Below the pieces are notes generated by a model. The model was not told where the DNA came from. It did not search any database and saw nothing but the letters and a program-made list of their open reading frames with translations. A stretch of DNA of 64,000 nt from Fomitopsis serialis (Eukaryota > Basidiomycota > Agaricomycetes > Polyporales > Fomitopsidaceae), in NCBI RefSeq assembly GCF_022376445.1, contig NW_025954986.1, positions 310,001 to 374,000 of the forward strand. Reading direction: 5' to 3'. Each line of letters opens with the position of its first letter. Positions within the stretch are counted from its first letter, which is position 1. Of the stretch, positions 24,468 through 36,318 are shown piece by piece. The translations under genes and the position numbers were made by a program.

Positions 24468-27400
24468 ATGGACTCGCAAGGCACTGGAGGAAGCGTAAAC
24501 CGCGCCCACCACCATCCGACTCCACTCACTCTCTCAGGCCGCACGTCGGCGTCGTCGTTGCGAGCAATGTTTGCTTCCGGGGCGGCCACGCCCACTGGGC
24601 TGAAGACCCCACTTTCACCGGGCCCGCAGGCGGAGGAGACACCGATCCTGGGAGTGGACGTCGAGCACGGTCGCACGGATTATGGCGCAGCGAGAGCACG
24701 AGGTGAGCCGCAGTTAGGCTACGGTTGGCGGGATAGTACGGGGAAGGCAGAGACTCTGTCGTGGTGGAGACCTGTGAGCCTGAGAGTGGCCTGAACGAGC
24801 TCGTTTCCAGCCCAGGATGCTGCACGCCTCCGCACCTGCGGTGGTTGAGTAAGAGAAGCCGGCCGCATGCGCGCCTGCAGTTGCGAGAAGTCTCGTCTGA
24901 GGCCAGTCTGGGTCATACGGGTTCGCAGGCACTGGGCAGGAGCTTCTTCACACAACTGAGGTTCGTGCCAGATTGAGCGGGAGTGAGCACTAGCACCCCA
25001 CCACATCCTCTCTAAGCTTTGTTGCCGGCATGATCATAAGCTCAGTCTGAGGATGTCATCTTCTGTATCATCTCATTTGCTCTCATCTTGTTCTCATCTC
25101 CCATTTACCGAACACATGTTGACAAGGTTCCAGCTACCCGTCCCACTCTTCATCGCCGGAGGACATCGAACTGGGCAAAAGTCAACTATTACGTGCCCTC
25201 CACCGCTTGGATACCCGCATATTCATGGTCATTGTGCGTCTCAAGCTGTTTCTTTAGGTTAGGAAGGTGCACGGTGTTCACCTTGAGTCCCATAGATTCG
25301 GTGGTGATCTACTGGGAGGGCTCACAGTTGCCTGCATGCTGATACCCCAATCTGTCTCGTATGCAACATCTCTAGCACGATTGAACCCCACCACTGGCCT
25401 GGTACGTCCCATCCAGTCGGCAGAGTGTTGATATTTAACTGGCTATGCGCGGGCAGTTCTCTGCATCTGTCCCCGGCTTGATATATGCGCTTTTTGGTAC
25501 ATCAAGGCAACTGAACGTATCCCCCGAAGCGTCACTGTCACTCCTCATTGGACAAGCAATCGATGACTTCCTGCATGACCCACACTTCGCACAATACGGG
25601 CGAGATCAAGTAGGCATCGCGGTGGCGACCGTGATCACCTTTCAGGTGCGCACAGTGAAGTCTGAGACTGTGAGATTGACTGACGAACTGCTCCTAGGTT
25701 GGACTCATCGCCCTTCTGCTTGGCTTGTTCCGCCTCGGCTTCATGGACGTTGTCCTCAGCCGTGCGCTTCTCCGCGGGTTCGTCACCGCCGTGGCAATCG
25801 TCATCCTTGTGTAGGTCCCTTCTTCTATCTCAGCCCCGTGATGTTCTTCTCTGCGGTGCTGATTGTCATCCGTACACAGCGAACAGCTAATACCCATGTT
25901 TGGTTTGACTGCACTGCGGAACGAATATCAATTGCATACGACCCTCGACAAATTGGTTTTCATCGTGGAGAACATGTGGACACACTCGCATCGACTGACA
26001 ATGATCATCGGGTTCGGCGCCCTGCTGATCCTCCTCGGCATACGCAGCTTCAAGGGCTTCTTCAAGCGTCACACCCTCATTTATCGCATGCCGGAGGTCT
26101 TGTTGGTGGTTGTCTGTTCAACAAGTGAGGCGTTCGGTCCCATGTAATGCACTGCGAACTCACGTCTGTCAGTTCTGTCCGACAAGTTGGACTGGGACGA
26201 TCAGGGAGTTGAGATCCTTGGAAGCGTTCCGGTTAACACGGGCTCCCACTTCGTCCAGTTTCCGCTGACGAAGATGACGTTCAAGTTCCTGCGGAGGACG
26301 ACGTCCCTCTCCTTGTACGCGCGTCTCGTTTTCTCTACGTGTTGACAGCAGTCTTAATGCGAGGTTCTTTGTAGTGTCTGTGTCATTGTCGGATTCCTCG
26401 ACAGCATCGTCGCGGCAAAACAGAACGCGGGGATGTATGGCTACAGCATCAGCCCCAATCGTGAACTCGTCGCGCTCGGTGCTGGCAACTTCATTGGCTC
26501 CTTTGTCCCAGGGACGCTGCCCGCCTTCGGGTCCATCACCCGGTGCGTTCTGTCATTCAGCTGTCATATCGTATATTGTGGCTGAGCCCACGAACGGATA
26601 GGTCAAAGATCAACGGCGAGGTAGGCGCGCGTACACAGATGTCGTCGATGGTCTGCTCCGTGGTCGTCCTCCTCGCTGTGTTCTATCTCATGCCTTGGCT
26701 GTACTACCTGCCGAAAACCGTGCTCGGTGCTGTGTGAGTGGCAACCCCGTCGGCCAGTGTGACCGGGGGCGTGAACTAATGCATGATATCGGTATCAGCA
26801 TCTGCCTGGTCGTGTTCTCGCTCCTGGCAGAAGTGCCCCACGACCTGAAGTTCTATTGGCGGTATGTCGTCTGTCGCATTGATAGGCTCGTCGGATGTAA
26901 GACGCTGATTCGCCGTTCACCGTGGATTAGTATGCGGAGCTGGGTCGACCTGTCTCTTATGGCGCTCACCTTCGCGTTGACCATCTTCTGGGATTTGGAG
27001 ATGGGTGTTGCGGTCAGTCTCGTCATATCGTTGGTGCTGGTCGTGCACAAGTCATCCAAGCCACGCATGACGATACTGGTACGTGCACATCTCGTATGGG
27101 CCTAATGTATCAGGCGTCTGACGGCCTGTCAGGGTCGTCTACCCGGCACCGACGTGTGGAAGCCTGTTGACGAGAACCCAGAAGCGCAGGAAGACGCAGC
27201 TGGTGTGCTCATCGTGAGGATCAGAGAAAACCTTGACTTTGGTGCGCATACTCTGATGGTTGCTACTCGCGGCTATCTGACTGACGTGCTATGGGTGTCG
27301 TGCACAGCAAACACCGCACAATTGAAAGGTGACTTCCATTGGCTGCCGCATCATCTGCGCATAGCACGGTGGACTGACGATGGGTATACAGAGCGGCTCC

Positions 27401-27838
27401 GTCGGCTAGAGCTGTATGGCATCAGCAAGCATCATCCTTCGGACGAGCCGCAGCGCGAACACGCTAGCGTGCTTGTCTTCCACCTAGCGGACGTTGACAG
27501 TGTTGACGCGTCGTGCGTTATCTTGTTCACCTGCGCAATACTTTTTGGACTTATCTGACTGCTGACAGAGCTGCCATGATCTTCTACGAATTGGCCGAGA
27601 CATATCAGGTATGTATCGAACCAGGTCCCCATACAGCCGTCCATTAATTGCCGTCATCGAACAGAGCCGTGGGGTGGGGCTGTTCATCACACATATCAGG
27701 AAGGGCCCCCGTGAGTCCTTCGAGCGGGCGGGGATCATCAAGCTCCTCGGGGAAGACGCTATCTGCAAGGATGTCGCGAGCGCCATGGTCCGCGTAGAGA
27801 AGCTCGTTCGGGAGCGAGCGGACCCGCAGAGTTGGTAA
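24468..27838 (+). CDS. SulP-family sulfate permease with STAS domain
   Basis: Membrane transporter for sulfate or a related anion. The N-terminal exon from ATG 24468 is Ser/Pro/Thr-rich and presumably cytosolic (HHHPTPLTLSGRTSASSLRA); splicing between about 24700 and 25150 is unresolved. The transporter core starts near 25175 (NWAKVNYYVPSTAWIPAYSW) and continues DLLGGLTVACMLIPQSVSYA, the SulP signature region. It includes SPEASLSLLIGQAI and, after an intron, GLIALLLGLFRLGFMDVVLS. Later exons have LDSIVAAKQNAGMYGY, SPNRELVALGAGNFIGSFV, TLPAFGSITRSKINGEVGAR (typical), then several further helices. The cytosolic STAS domain occupies the last exons (about 27200-27838: GVLIVRIRENLDFGA, VLVFHLADVDSVDAS, AMIFYELAETYQ, RGVGLFITHIRKGP). 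Frame continuity across more than ten short introns supports an intact gene. Sulfate as substrate is by family. Confidence 0.88.
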
Positions 27839-28605
27839 CGAACGGGAGCCTCGGGTGTCCGGGCAATGCGAAGCAGCGAACTCGAGACGACGGCGTCCTC
27901 GACGACTCGGACCTTGACGCCTGCGTCTGACGATGACCGGCGGATTGACTATGTAGCACATGATATTGCCTGGTGGATACCAGGTCTAATCTACGATAGA
28001 TCTATGCTCTCAGACACTTCATTCTGTCATTCCCATTGGTGGGAAACGTCCTGTGAGAAAACGAGTCGGCGGTACGCGGAGGACTGCATCCCCCCAAGTG
28101 GCCTTAGCGGTTGCAGAAGTCAGCGCTCCGCGTGGAATTAAGTCTGAAAAAGAGCCGTCGCAAGCCATGTACGGCTGATAGAAGCAGTACTTGTCCAATA
28201 TGTCAACGACTCAATTGTGCGGGCTGACATGCTTACACGCCGCCGGATAAGGTCCATAGTCAATGGCTACTTACAGCTCAGGGCGGGAAGTACTTCTACT
28301 GTACAGTACTGTACAACGCGTCAGAACACAGCCCTGGAGAGAATGATGCAGCGAGAGGGGGTGGATTCTAAGAATAAGAGCAAACGCATCAAAGAGTCGT
28401 AAGGAATGCTGTGATAGTAGATAGTAAAGTAACGTCCGCGGATAATACGCGACTACTTGCACTTGCGCCTGGGAAATCTGAAGGCCTTGAGTGTGGAGAT
28501 GTGCATGTGGAGGGGACTGATGATTCTCGAGGCTCGCACCGGTGCCGCCACCGTCAACTTCTGATCATCAGCGGAGAAATGGGATGTGCGGGCCTTGCAA
28601 TGAAG
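27839..28605. other. convergent spacer, nothing recognised
   Basis: Lies between the 3' ends of the SulP gene (+) and the following minus-strand gene. No recognisable coding sequence. Confidence 0.4.
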
Positions 28606-29686
28606 TTAGCACCTGCATGGACGACTCAGAGAGGGCGAAGGCTGGATGCGCACCTTAAAGTTCACGATGCTAGCGCTGATCGTATCTTCTGGGACATCGG
28701 CGCGTGGTCTGGCGACAGGCACAGCAGGGCTGAGTGGGAAGGCTCTGTGCGTGTCGGGAAATTGGTCCACCGACGCCGTCCAGCAGAGCGAATCGAACGC
28801 TTGCCATGGGTCGAGCAGCAGCTCGTCGTCCATGCAGGCAAAGCACGAATGGTCGAACGACTTCGATCGTCGCATCAACGCCGTGCGGTGCAGCTCCGAC
28901 TCGAGCATATTGATGGTCTCCTCCGCAGCAGGGCTAATAGGGTCTTCAAATGGCTTCTGGTCCTCCATGACAGAGGATGGGCAAGTAGACGTGTCGGACC
29001 GCTTGCGTTCGTGGTTAAATAACGCGGAAGAACGGGAGGATACCGAGCTCGCAGAGCTCCGAGAGGACGGACTACCTGGTCTGCACGGCTCGGCAGCAGG
29101 CGGCTCGGGCTCAATGTCGTTGGTCTCTCCGTCAATGTCGTCTGGGACAGGGCTCTGAGTGCTTTGGGGGCTCGGAGCAGACATAGGTTCGTCAGAGACA
29201 GGCGTGAAGAGGAAGCCTCTGCCTGACGCGTCCAGCTCCGCTGTGAAGGTGAGGGATGTTTGCGGAGTGTGCCCTGGATTTGGTGTTGGTGGTGGCAAGG
29301 GGGTCTTGGGAAGTACCAGATGAATCCCGCTCAATAAGCCTCTCCTACGCATCTTCTTGATATTCAGCGGCGCGACTGGGGCTGTCTGCAAGTAGAGCGA
29401 GCAAGTCACGTCAGTGGCTAGATCACGATCTGAGTGCTGAACTTACCGGTGCGAGCGCTAGCGGAGAACGTTCGGCTTCCTCAAAGGGGGTGCGGGGGCC
29501 CTGCACAACGTCCCGTCCCAAGATCGGGGATTCCAGCATGCTCCAGGCATTGTCCGTGCTTGACGGAGATGACACAAGGTCAACAAAGAGCTCGGGTCGC
29601 GCCGCGACCATGTCCAGCGACTTGTCGAAACGTCGTCGGGCAGCCGTTGCGTGCATGGCAAGGCAGATGAGGGAGAGACGACGCAC
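28606..29686 (-). CDS. Ser/Pro-rich protein of unknown function
   Basis: Two exons (29686-29447 and 29385-28606) join in phase at GTAAGT...TTGCAG to give about 339 residues. The N-terminus (MRRLSLICLAMHATAARRRF) is followed by a Leu/Pro region and then low-complexity Ser/Pro/Glu stretches (SSRSSASSVSSRSSALF). A more ordered patch lies near the end (ESELHRTALMRRSKSFDHSC, MDDELLLDPWQAFDSL). Both exons are open and show GC-rich third positions like neighbouring genes. I do not recognise a family. The patch RRSKSF resembles a basophilic kinase site, but that is only a sequence impression. The 3' end could be spliced further. Confidence 0.5.
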
Positions 29687-30522
29687 GGCAATCGTAAAGG
29701 GAGCTCAATCAGGAAGGGCCGAAGAACGAAGGGCGAAGGCGAGGAACATTCCACGACGGAGAGTGGCTTTTAGAAGCATCCGTCGTGAGCGCCAGATACA
29801 GGTACGGGTAGCATTGATGATATGTGATGGACGTCGTAGCGTCGTGAAGCGTAGTAGATCCAAACACCATTCGACGTCAAGGCGTCAGGGTAGACAGTGG
29901 AAGTCGCGCACGGTCTCCATCCGGAGTGGCAGGGATGTCCAGTTGTCGTACTGCCACCCAACGATCTGGTAGGCATCCATGACATCGGTGTAGGCTACGG
30001 CGCCGCCGGCGTACCCATAGCATGGGCTCGCCACCAAGCTGTTGATGCTAATGTCGCAGTCACATGATATCATTACAGCCACATAGGACACCGTCTCCTG
30101 ATGTCCAGTGTACCCATCTATGATGTACACATGCTGCAGCGACAAATGAACTCACGCAAGTACACGGTGCAAGGAATCGGGAATGGGCGTACCAGTGCTT
30201 CACACGCGATGTCTTCGGTGGCGGTCGACTTGATGTGGATGCTCCGGCTCTCATACTGAGGATCTTCAGAACAGATCGATAGAGGCAGAGAGCGCGGATG
30301 CCAGTGGTAAGGCAGCATGAGGAAATCTGTGGTGTTACACCGGTGACCGGACGTGCGTATCATGCATGAACATTTGTTGATACAAGTCTCGTCCACCATG
30401 ACGCAGAACACACCCCGCCCTTTTCAACAGTATGTCTGCCTGAGACCCCACCGCTGCGGAACTCTATCTGAGTCATCTAACGAACACTGTCACGAGAATA
30501 GATGCTCGGTTTACTTACCCCT
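29687..30522. other. mostly unassigned; possible minus-strand exons 29885-30411
   Basis: Two minus-strand frames (about 30300-30150 and 30120-29885) encode a moderately complex sequence including VASPCYGYAGGAVAYTDVMD. They could be exons of a small unknown protein, but no start, splice pair or family supports this firmly. Confidence 0.2.
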
Positions 30523-31160
30523 TTACCGCTTCCGTGTCTTGATTCTCCCAAGGGACAAACCGTCTCTGCCCTCGGCCATCATGATGACCTCACCGAGACT
30601 ATACCAGAGCTCTGCACTCATTTGGCGTCGGCGAGACTTCACATCCATTCGGATGTCCATAGGACTTCCAGGCACTATGGGCGCAGGCTTGTACTGATCA
30701 TGATTGGGCGGGAGGTCTGGCTTCCACCGTGGCCTCGGGATATTCTGATTCCATAGGGTGTGGTGTTTCAGTGCTTGATCGTATGACCACATGAGTTGGC
30801 TCAGGTTACGGGTGACATGGTGTGCTAGACCGCGGGAGCGGGCAGAGCTCGACAGTAAAGTCAACGTCTTGTCCACTGTGCATCACGAATTTGTGAGCGT
30901 CATCGGCGATGTATAACGGGATACTTACTCCGGACCTCCCAGGCACTGTACCACCGCTGCAGAGTCGTCCGTTCATTTTCAGTCAATGAAGTACCCCGCA
31001 GGTGATGTAGCACTCCGGCCGCGCGTTCAAAACCCGGTCTCCAAACGCTTCGCAATCTTCCCGTGGCAGGCCCTTTGTTCAACACAGATGCAGCGCTGGC
31101 TCGTAGAACGAGCCGATAGAGGCTCGTGAACTCCGCAGGCAGTCGTGTTGAGAATGTCAT
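30523..31160 (-). CDS. LYR-motif (complex I LYR superfamily-like) protein
   Basis: Two exons (31160-30929 and 30875-30523) join in phase (A plus TG gives Met) to about 194 residues. The N-terminus MTFSTRLPAEFTSLYRLVLR carries the L-Y-R tripeptide followed by basic and hydrophobic residues (ASAASVLNKG), as in LYRM proteins that act in mitochondrial complex or ribosome assembly and Fe-S delivery. Helical RPGFERAAGVLHHLRG and ERTTLQRWYSAWEVR complete the first exon. Exon 2 has RGLAHHVTRNLSQLMWSYDQ, WNQNIPRPRWKPDLPP and a basic C-terminus (SLGRIKTRKR). The Met at 31160 is preferred over an upstream in-frame Met at 31286 because it places the LYR about 15 residues in, the family position. A mitochondrial role is inferred from the family. 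Confidence 0.65.
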
Positions 31161-32989
31161 CGTAGCCCGTAGACACGAAGAGACTTGTCTCCGCCCGCTG
31201 GAAATGATGTCGAATAGTCGGGCCGCCAGTGCGACGTCCAACTGCTGTTGGCCAAGTCGTCTCCCCAAGATGCGTTCAAGCTGCAAGTGAACGTCGAAAG
31301 CGAGATGCAGACATTGAAATGTCGCCAGGCGGCACGTGCAATGGAATTAAGCTTTGCGGAGCGAATCGTTACCGCTTATGTACAGTATGCAGCAGCCATG
31401 GTAGTAGTGACTGTACACAACGTTTCAACGCCACCGTGACGGTATGTCCGATGCCTCTGAGCATCCTTCAGTATATGATCATCCATTCGTACGTGCAATT
31501 GATTCGCGTCTGTCCAACGGGCTGCCATGCTAACATAACATATCGTCTGGGCCCCTCAGGCTCACTGCAATACACGAGTTTCAACACTCCAGTCTCCGAG
31601 CTACGGAGGTGGAGGTGCGCGATTTCTTGGTCCCAGTCACATTGGTCCACACCTGGACAGCCGTTGACTACAACCGTGGCTTCGTTGCGCATCTTATCGG
31701 TCAAGTAATGACAGCGATGGTAAGGAACATGCGAACACAATGTACTGATTATGAGCTATGCACGTTACAGTTCCGTACTAGCCAGGTCAAAGTCCGTCAG
31801 AGAGCAAGCACGATGGAGTACTGTGACTGATGGATCGAAGCTTCTTCAGGTCAATACACGGCCGTATCGAGGAGACTTGTAAGTAGTTGCTTGATGCGGA
31901 TCGTACATGGAGCCTGTGCATCCGATTGGACGAATGAGACGCTGTTTGGTTTTGACAGTTGGTTGATGTGTGCAGCCTATAGCTGTATCGAGCCACCCGA
32001 CAGAGAAAGTTACCTCGACTCGGACGTTTGTCGTTGGGCGATACATACACCAACCTGCGCTGAATGTTTGCCAGCCACCGCCTTACACCCGCGTGTGTCC
32101 GGGGTGTCGTTCGGAAGCCGAGCTGGCTGTCGGAAAGCAGTCAATCGCCAACGCCCCGGTGACAGATGCTACTCATTCAAGTCCCACAGGCAGACGCAGC
32201 TACCGACGTGGCTGCGCGGCACACCGCTTCTCCCAGCCTTCATTCGGCTCCGTCCTCAATCACTATCAGTAGTAAACGGTCGGTGCTCTCACCCATGAAG
32301 CTGTAGCCACCAGAACAGACAATTATCAGCCTGACTCGCAGACGCATGGTACAACGACCGGTTTGCACCGCTTTCTCGACATAGCAAGGTCATAGTCCAA
32401 GTCTGTCGCTGCGGTGCACATAGCAACTGTAGCGCCGGGCCGATCTGGGACGCAGACAGCCAACTTTTGGCATGTTTCTAAGCTAAGTACACGTTCTTCT
32501 CTGCATTCCGAGTTTGTTTGCATTCCTACCAGAAAAAAATGGAGACATTGTCAACAGGCAAATTTGCCTTGGCCGGGAGCGCTGATAGCTGCCACGCCAC
32601 CGTCCGCGGCGGAGGACGTGCGTTTGAACCCAACAACTTTAACTCTAGGTACGTGGTGACGCAAAATTCTTGCAGTCAATCATCTGTACGACTGAGAAAA
32701 GTGAGCCCGGCTCGTTCTTGAAACCGAGTGTCGCGCTACAGCATGGCCCAGGCTACGGCTGCCAGCCCGAGTCTCAGCGCGTGGTAAGTGGCTATGGCCC
32801 GAACTGTCGCCTCTTTCCAAATACATGCATCCATGAACAAAGCAACACCTCCCGAGGTAACAAAAACAGCAGGTGACCCACATCACTCTTATAACTTTCC
32901 AACCATCGCGCGACTTCTGTTGACCTTCAAACATCGCCACAGACCACCTCAACCAGCTCGGCCTTCCGACACTCTGGCAGGAATCCGAG
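31161..32989. other. no gene firmly recognised
   Basis: Short chance frames only. The last 50 bp may be a coding exon of the next gene (frame DHLNQLGLPTLWQESE preceding its first Met). Confidence 0.35.
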
Positions 32990-33811
32990 ATGAGCGCCAC
33001 ACAGTACGAACTACTCCGGATGTCTGTGGACGACAAGGCCTGCGTAAGTGGATGCTCTTCATTGCGCTTCCATTGTCTGATCCTGACCTCGCCCCAGTGG
33101 ACCGTTCCCGTACTAGACAGCCGGAGCCGACCCGTCCCCTGGGCGGCGTTCGGTGACTACAGCGCTCCCGTGCTAGCTCACTTCGCGGACGACGACACCG
33201 GTTTTTACACTGAATCAGACCCCGGACTGTACTCTATACCTGAGACCGTGGACGATGACCTCACGGGCTCTTCTTGTTATTCGCGCCGGTCCCTGCCACT
33301 AGACGAGGATGGCCACACGGAAGACCTTGAAGCGCTTAGCGAGGAGGAAGAGTCCGTCGACGGGCCGCGCGAAGTGGGCCACTCGTTCGTCTTTCGCGGC
33401 GCGCAGCACGAGACCGTGCGCACCATCATCCGCGCAAGCAGCGAGCCCACCCTGAGCGGACTGGACACTTTCGAAACCGACTCGGAGGCTTCGTGGACCA
33501 GTGGCGACCTGGATGACTTCTCCGACCCGGGAACGGAGACGCCCCTGCTCTCTCGCTCGCTGTCGCCAGACCCGCTGGACGCTGTGCGCTGCGGGATTGA
33601 ACGGATCGCCGCGAGGCAGCACCTCGAGGAGGACTTGGACTTCCGCGAGCACGAGTGGCTGTTACAGCAGATCGGTTGTGGGCGGATGGAGATCTGGGTG
33701 ACGGAGGAACGGATAGAAAGGACGGAGCAGAGCGAAGACACAAGGCCGAGGGTGTTCTTTGCCCCCCCTTCAAGTTCAGGCCGACGCCAGTCGCTTGGCG
33801 GTATGGCGTAA
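32990..33811 (+). CDS. acidic, Ser/Asp-rich protein of unknown function
   Basis: Starts at ATG 32990 (MSATQYELLRMSVDDKAC) or in an upstream exon. A 54-nt GTAAGT...CCCCAG intron (33044-33097) is a multiple of three and free of stops, so the frame also reads through it. After it come WTVPVLDSRSRPVPW and a long acidic stretch (DDDTGFYTESDPGLYSIPE, EALSEEEESVDGP). Short ordered patches follow (HETVRTIIRASSEPTL, EHEWLLQQIGCGRMEIWVTE). The protein is about 255 residues when spliced and ends at 33811. No family is recognised. Strong GC3 and the long open frame support it as a real gene. Confidence 0.5.
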   Translation: MSATQYELLRMSVDDKACVSGCSSLRFHCLILTSPQWTVPVLDSRSRPVPWAAFGDYSAPVLAHFADDDTGFYTESDPGLYSIPETVDDDLTGSSCYSRRSLPLDEDGHTEDLEALSEEEESVDGPREVGHSFVFRGAQHETVRTIIRASSEPTLSGLDTFETDSEASWTSGDLDDFSDPGTETPLLSRSLSPDPLDAVRCGIERIAARQHLEEDLDFREHEWLLQQIGCGRMEIWVTEERIERTEQSEDTRPRVFFAPPSSSGRRQSLGGMA

Positions 33812-34659
33812 ACTCGGTGGCAACGGTGCAACTCAAACTATCCGATGGAGATGCTTCACTGGTACTTCCAAGCTCCCTCGAGCTGCGAATCGATGGTTGG
33901 CCTCTTCAAGTCCATTTCGCATGGACGTTCTGCACTGTATCAAGTCTCCACATATGCCTCGCCTGGACGACTTAATCGGGACGACTGGGCGTGGAGCTCA
34001 TTCATTGTTCTCCTCGATCGATACCACGGCCGCCGGTCGTTTTATGACGATACCCTCAATTGGCCGTATGTTGTTGTATAATTGATGTTGGACAATAGAA
34101 TTCAGACTTTCAGACTGATGGGCCAGGTCGACGCCGCATCGCACTGTTGAGGGACTGCAGAATATATACCGCTTACATCTCCAAGACTAGTACAACACAG
34201 CATGCGTAAACAAGACAAAAACATAAACGTCCGCCAAGAGCCAATCGAATGTGATTGAGAACATACAATGGGTGCCACGTACTTTGCTATGCGTTTTCTG
34301 CGAGACCAACAGCCTTCTAGGCGAAACAGCGAACTTGAACGAGCAGAAATACGATAATGACAACGAGGGGGGAGTGGGAGTCGAACGAAGACGAAGCGAT
34401 GACGTGCGGTTTGTGATCTGGACCACCGGGAGGGATTACGACTAGTGGAACAACTTCGAGCAGATGGAGGAGCAGAGCCGGTCCGTGGATAAGAAGCATA
34501 CGAAGACAGTGGGAAAGAGAGGATGCGTGTGCTGGGAACGGATTGAGGAGCGTGTATGCGCGATAACAAGTGAGGCAGCCTATCTCCGCAGCGTGTTAGC
34601 CCCGTTGTCAAAACCCGCATACACGCACAGAACACGCACATTCCGGGATTAACAAGCAA
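33812..34659. other. convergent spacer, nothing recognised
   Basis: Lies between the 3' ends of two converging genes. Short frames only. Confidence 0.4.
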
Positions 34660-36318
34660 TCACTTGGCGCCATAGACCATAGGCATGGCCGGTGCAGGTG
34701 GATACGCCGCATACGGCCCGGGTACGAACGTACCTGCACCCCCAAACCGCATGTAGCTCGTCCAATGATCGTGCTGCAGCTTCTGGATGTGCATTAGATA
34801 CTGCGCGTCGCTCATCCCGGGGGTGCGCGGCGGGAGCGCGTATGGGAACCCGTTCACGAGAGGTGTAGCCGCAGGCACGGGGTAGAAGCCCGCTTGAGCT
34901 GACATGGGCGCCGGCACAGGGAGGCTCGATTGCACCGGCGTCGCGGGCGGGGCAGACGCGGCGGTGGAGAGCGAGCTCGCGCTGCTGGATGAGCGCTTAT
35001 GTGTGTGTTTCTGGGTGCGCGGGCGGGAGTCCTTCTTCGGCGTTGCCACGGCGGGAGTAGGCGCAGGCGCAGGCGTGCTGCAGGGCGCCGGACCGTCGAT
35101 CCAGCCATCGTCGGACGCCTTGGACGAGGGTCCGCTGATCCAGCCGTCGGCGTCGGCAGTCATCCCCGACGAGACACTGCTGCGCTCTGAGGATGCTGCG
35201 CGTTCCTCTGACCGCTCCTTGGTCGGTTTGCCCTCGGGCATGTGCTCGAGGCTGGGCGGGCTCGCCTTGTCGCTGCCCTTCTTGCCGTTCCAGCGCCCGG
35301 ACCGGAGCCGATCGACCATCTCGCGGGTTCGAGAGGCGTTCCGCGCGCGGATGCGGGTCGTGCTCGAGCCGTCGGCGAGGAAGGCTGGGAGGAGATCAGC
35401 GGAGGGGCGAGCACGGCGCGGGGTCGAGCTGCGGATGTTCTCGATGCTGGCCTCGGCGGAGTGGTAGAAGCCCTCGCCGTCCTTGAGGAGGAGGGAGCGC
35501 TTTCGAGCAGCGGGCGACGCGGCCGGGTTGTCGGCGCTTAGGGACGGGAAGGCGAACTCGTGCGTCGGAGAGGGCGACTTGGAGAAGGAGGAGGGCGACG
35601 GTGCAGCGGGGATGAAGGCGGCGGCGGTCGCACTGAGGGGCGTCGGGTGCGGCTGCAAGACGTCCATCGATCCGTGCTTTGCACCACGGGGAAGGGAGGA
35701 GGGGGATGCGCGGGGCGTAGACGGTGGCGGGTCAGACTCGGCGGACAATTCAGACTCACTGAGCTCGGGACTGTCGAGCAGACTGAGGTCCCATATCTTG
35801 CCATCTGGCCCACCTGCCGCGGCGACGATCTCCTCGAATGAAGTCGACAGACGCTTGCTGATGCCGCCTAGGAGCTGCTCGACGTGATCGTGCCACTGAC
35901 GCTGCACGGTGGCGATGTCGTCCTGGCTCAGCGTACCGCAGAACAACGGTCGCTCGTCGGCAGTGGATGCGTCGGTGAGAATGCCCACGTCGTTCTCGTA
36001 ACGAGAGACGGTGTCCTCGACGAGCTTGACCCCAGCTAGCCTCGAGCTCAGTTCGACATCGTCCTCGATGCTGTCCGGCGTCTTGCGGCGCCTCGCACGG
36101 TATAGGAGATCGTGGTAATGCGGTGGCCTAGCGAAGACACCCGACCCGGCGAGAAGGGGTTTGAAGACAGGTATCCTCGACGGGCGTTGCGGACGCCTGC
36201 CCGGATAGGACCAGGACACACAGCGGTACGATGATGTTCGCGATCGGTCCTTCGATGTTACCCTTGACTCCTGAGCCCTTTGAACGTCTTCATCGGGTCG
36301 TATACTGGTGGTAGACAT
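34660..36318 (-). CDS. large intronless low-complexity protein of unknown function
   Basis: Single-exon frame from ATG 36318 (MSTTSIRPDEDVQRAQESR) to TAA at 34660, 552 residues. An in-frame Met at 36429 would add 37 residues of unlike composition. The N-terminal third is more ordered (PVFKPLLAGSGVFARPPHYH, SSRLAGVKLVEDTVSRYEND, CGTLSQDDIATVQRQWHDHV). The middle is Ser/Pro/Ala-rich and disordered. The C-terminus has DAQYLMHIQKLQHDHWTSYM and a Pro/Ala/Tyr tail (GPYAAYPPAPAMPMVYGAK). The ordered patch ending WHDHVEQLLGGISKRLS looks helical. Not recognised as a known family. The large frame in GC-rich context, the codon usage and a tight C-terminus make a real gene likely. Confidence 0.6.
   Translation of the reverse strand: MSTTSIRPDEDVQRAQESRVTSKDRSRTSSYRCVSWSYPGRRPQRPSRIPVFKPLLAGSGVFARPPHYHDLLYRARRRKTPDSIEDDVELSSRLAGVKLVEDTVSRYENDVGILTDASTADERPLFCGTLSQDDIATVQRQWHDHVEQLLGGISKRLSTSFEEIVAAAGGPDGKIWDLSLLDSPELSESELSAESDPPPSTPRASPSSLPRGAKHGSMDVLQPHPTPLSATAAAFIPAAPSPSSFSKSPSPTHEFAFPSLSADNPAASPAARKRSLLLKDGEGFYHSAEASIENIRSSTPRRARPSADLLPAFLADGSSTTRIRARNASRTREMVDRLRSGRWNGKKGSDKASPPSLEHMPEGKPTKERSEERAASSERSSVSSGMTADADGWISGPSSKASDDGWIDGPAPCSTPAPAPTPAVATPKKDSRPRTQKHTHKRSSSSASSLSTAASAPPATPVQSSLPVPAPMSAQAGFYPVPAATPLVNGFPYALPPRTPGMSDAQYLMHIQKLQHDHWTSYMRFGGAGTFVPGPYAAYPPAPAMPMVYGAK

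Noticed and set aside
28411..29022. 203-codon plus-strand frame
   Set aside because: Shadow of the minus-strand Ser/Pro-rich gene. The minus-strand model has a phase-matched intron, the plus frame does not.
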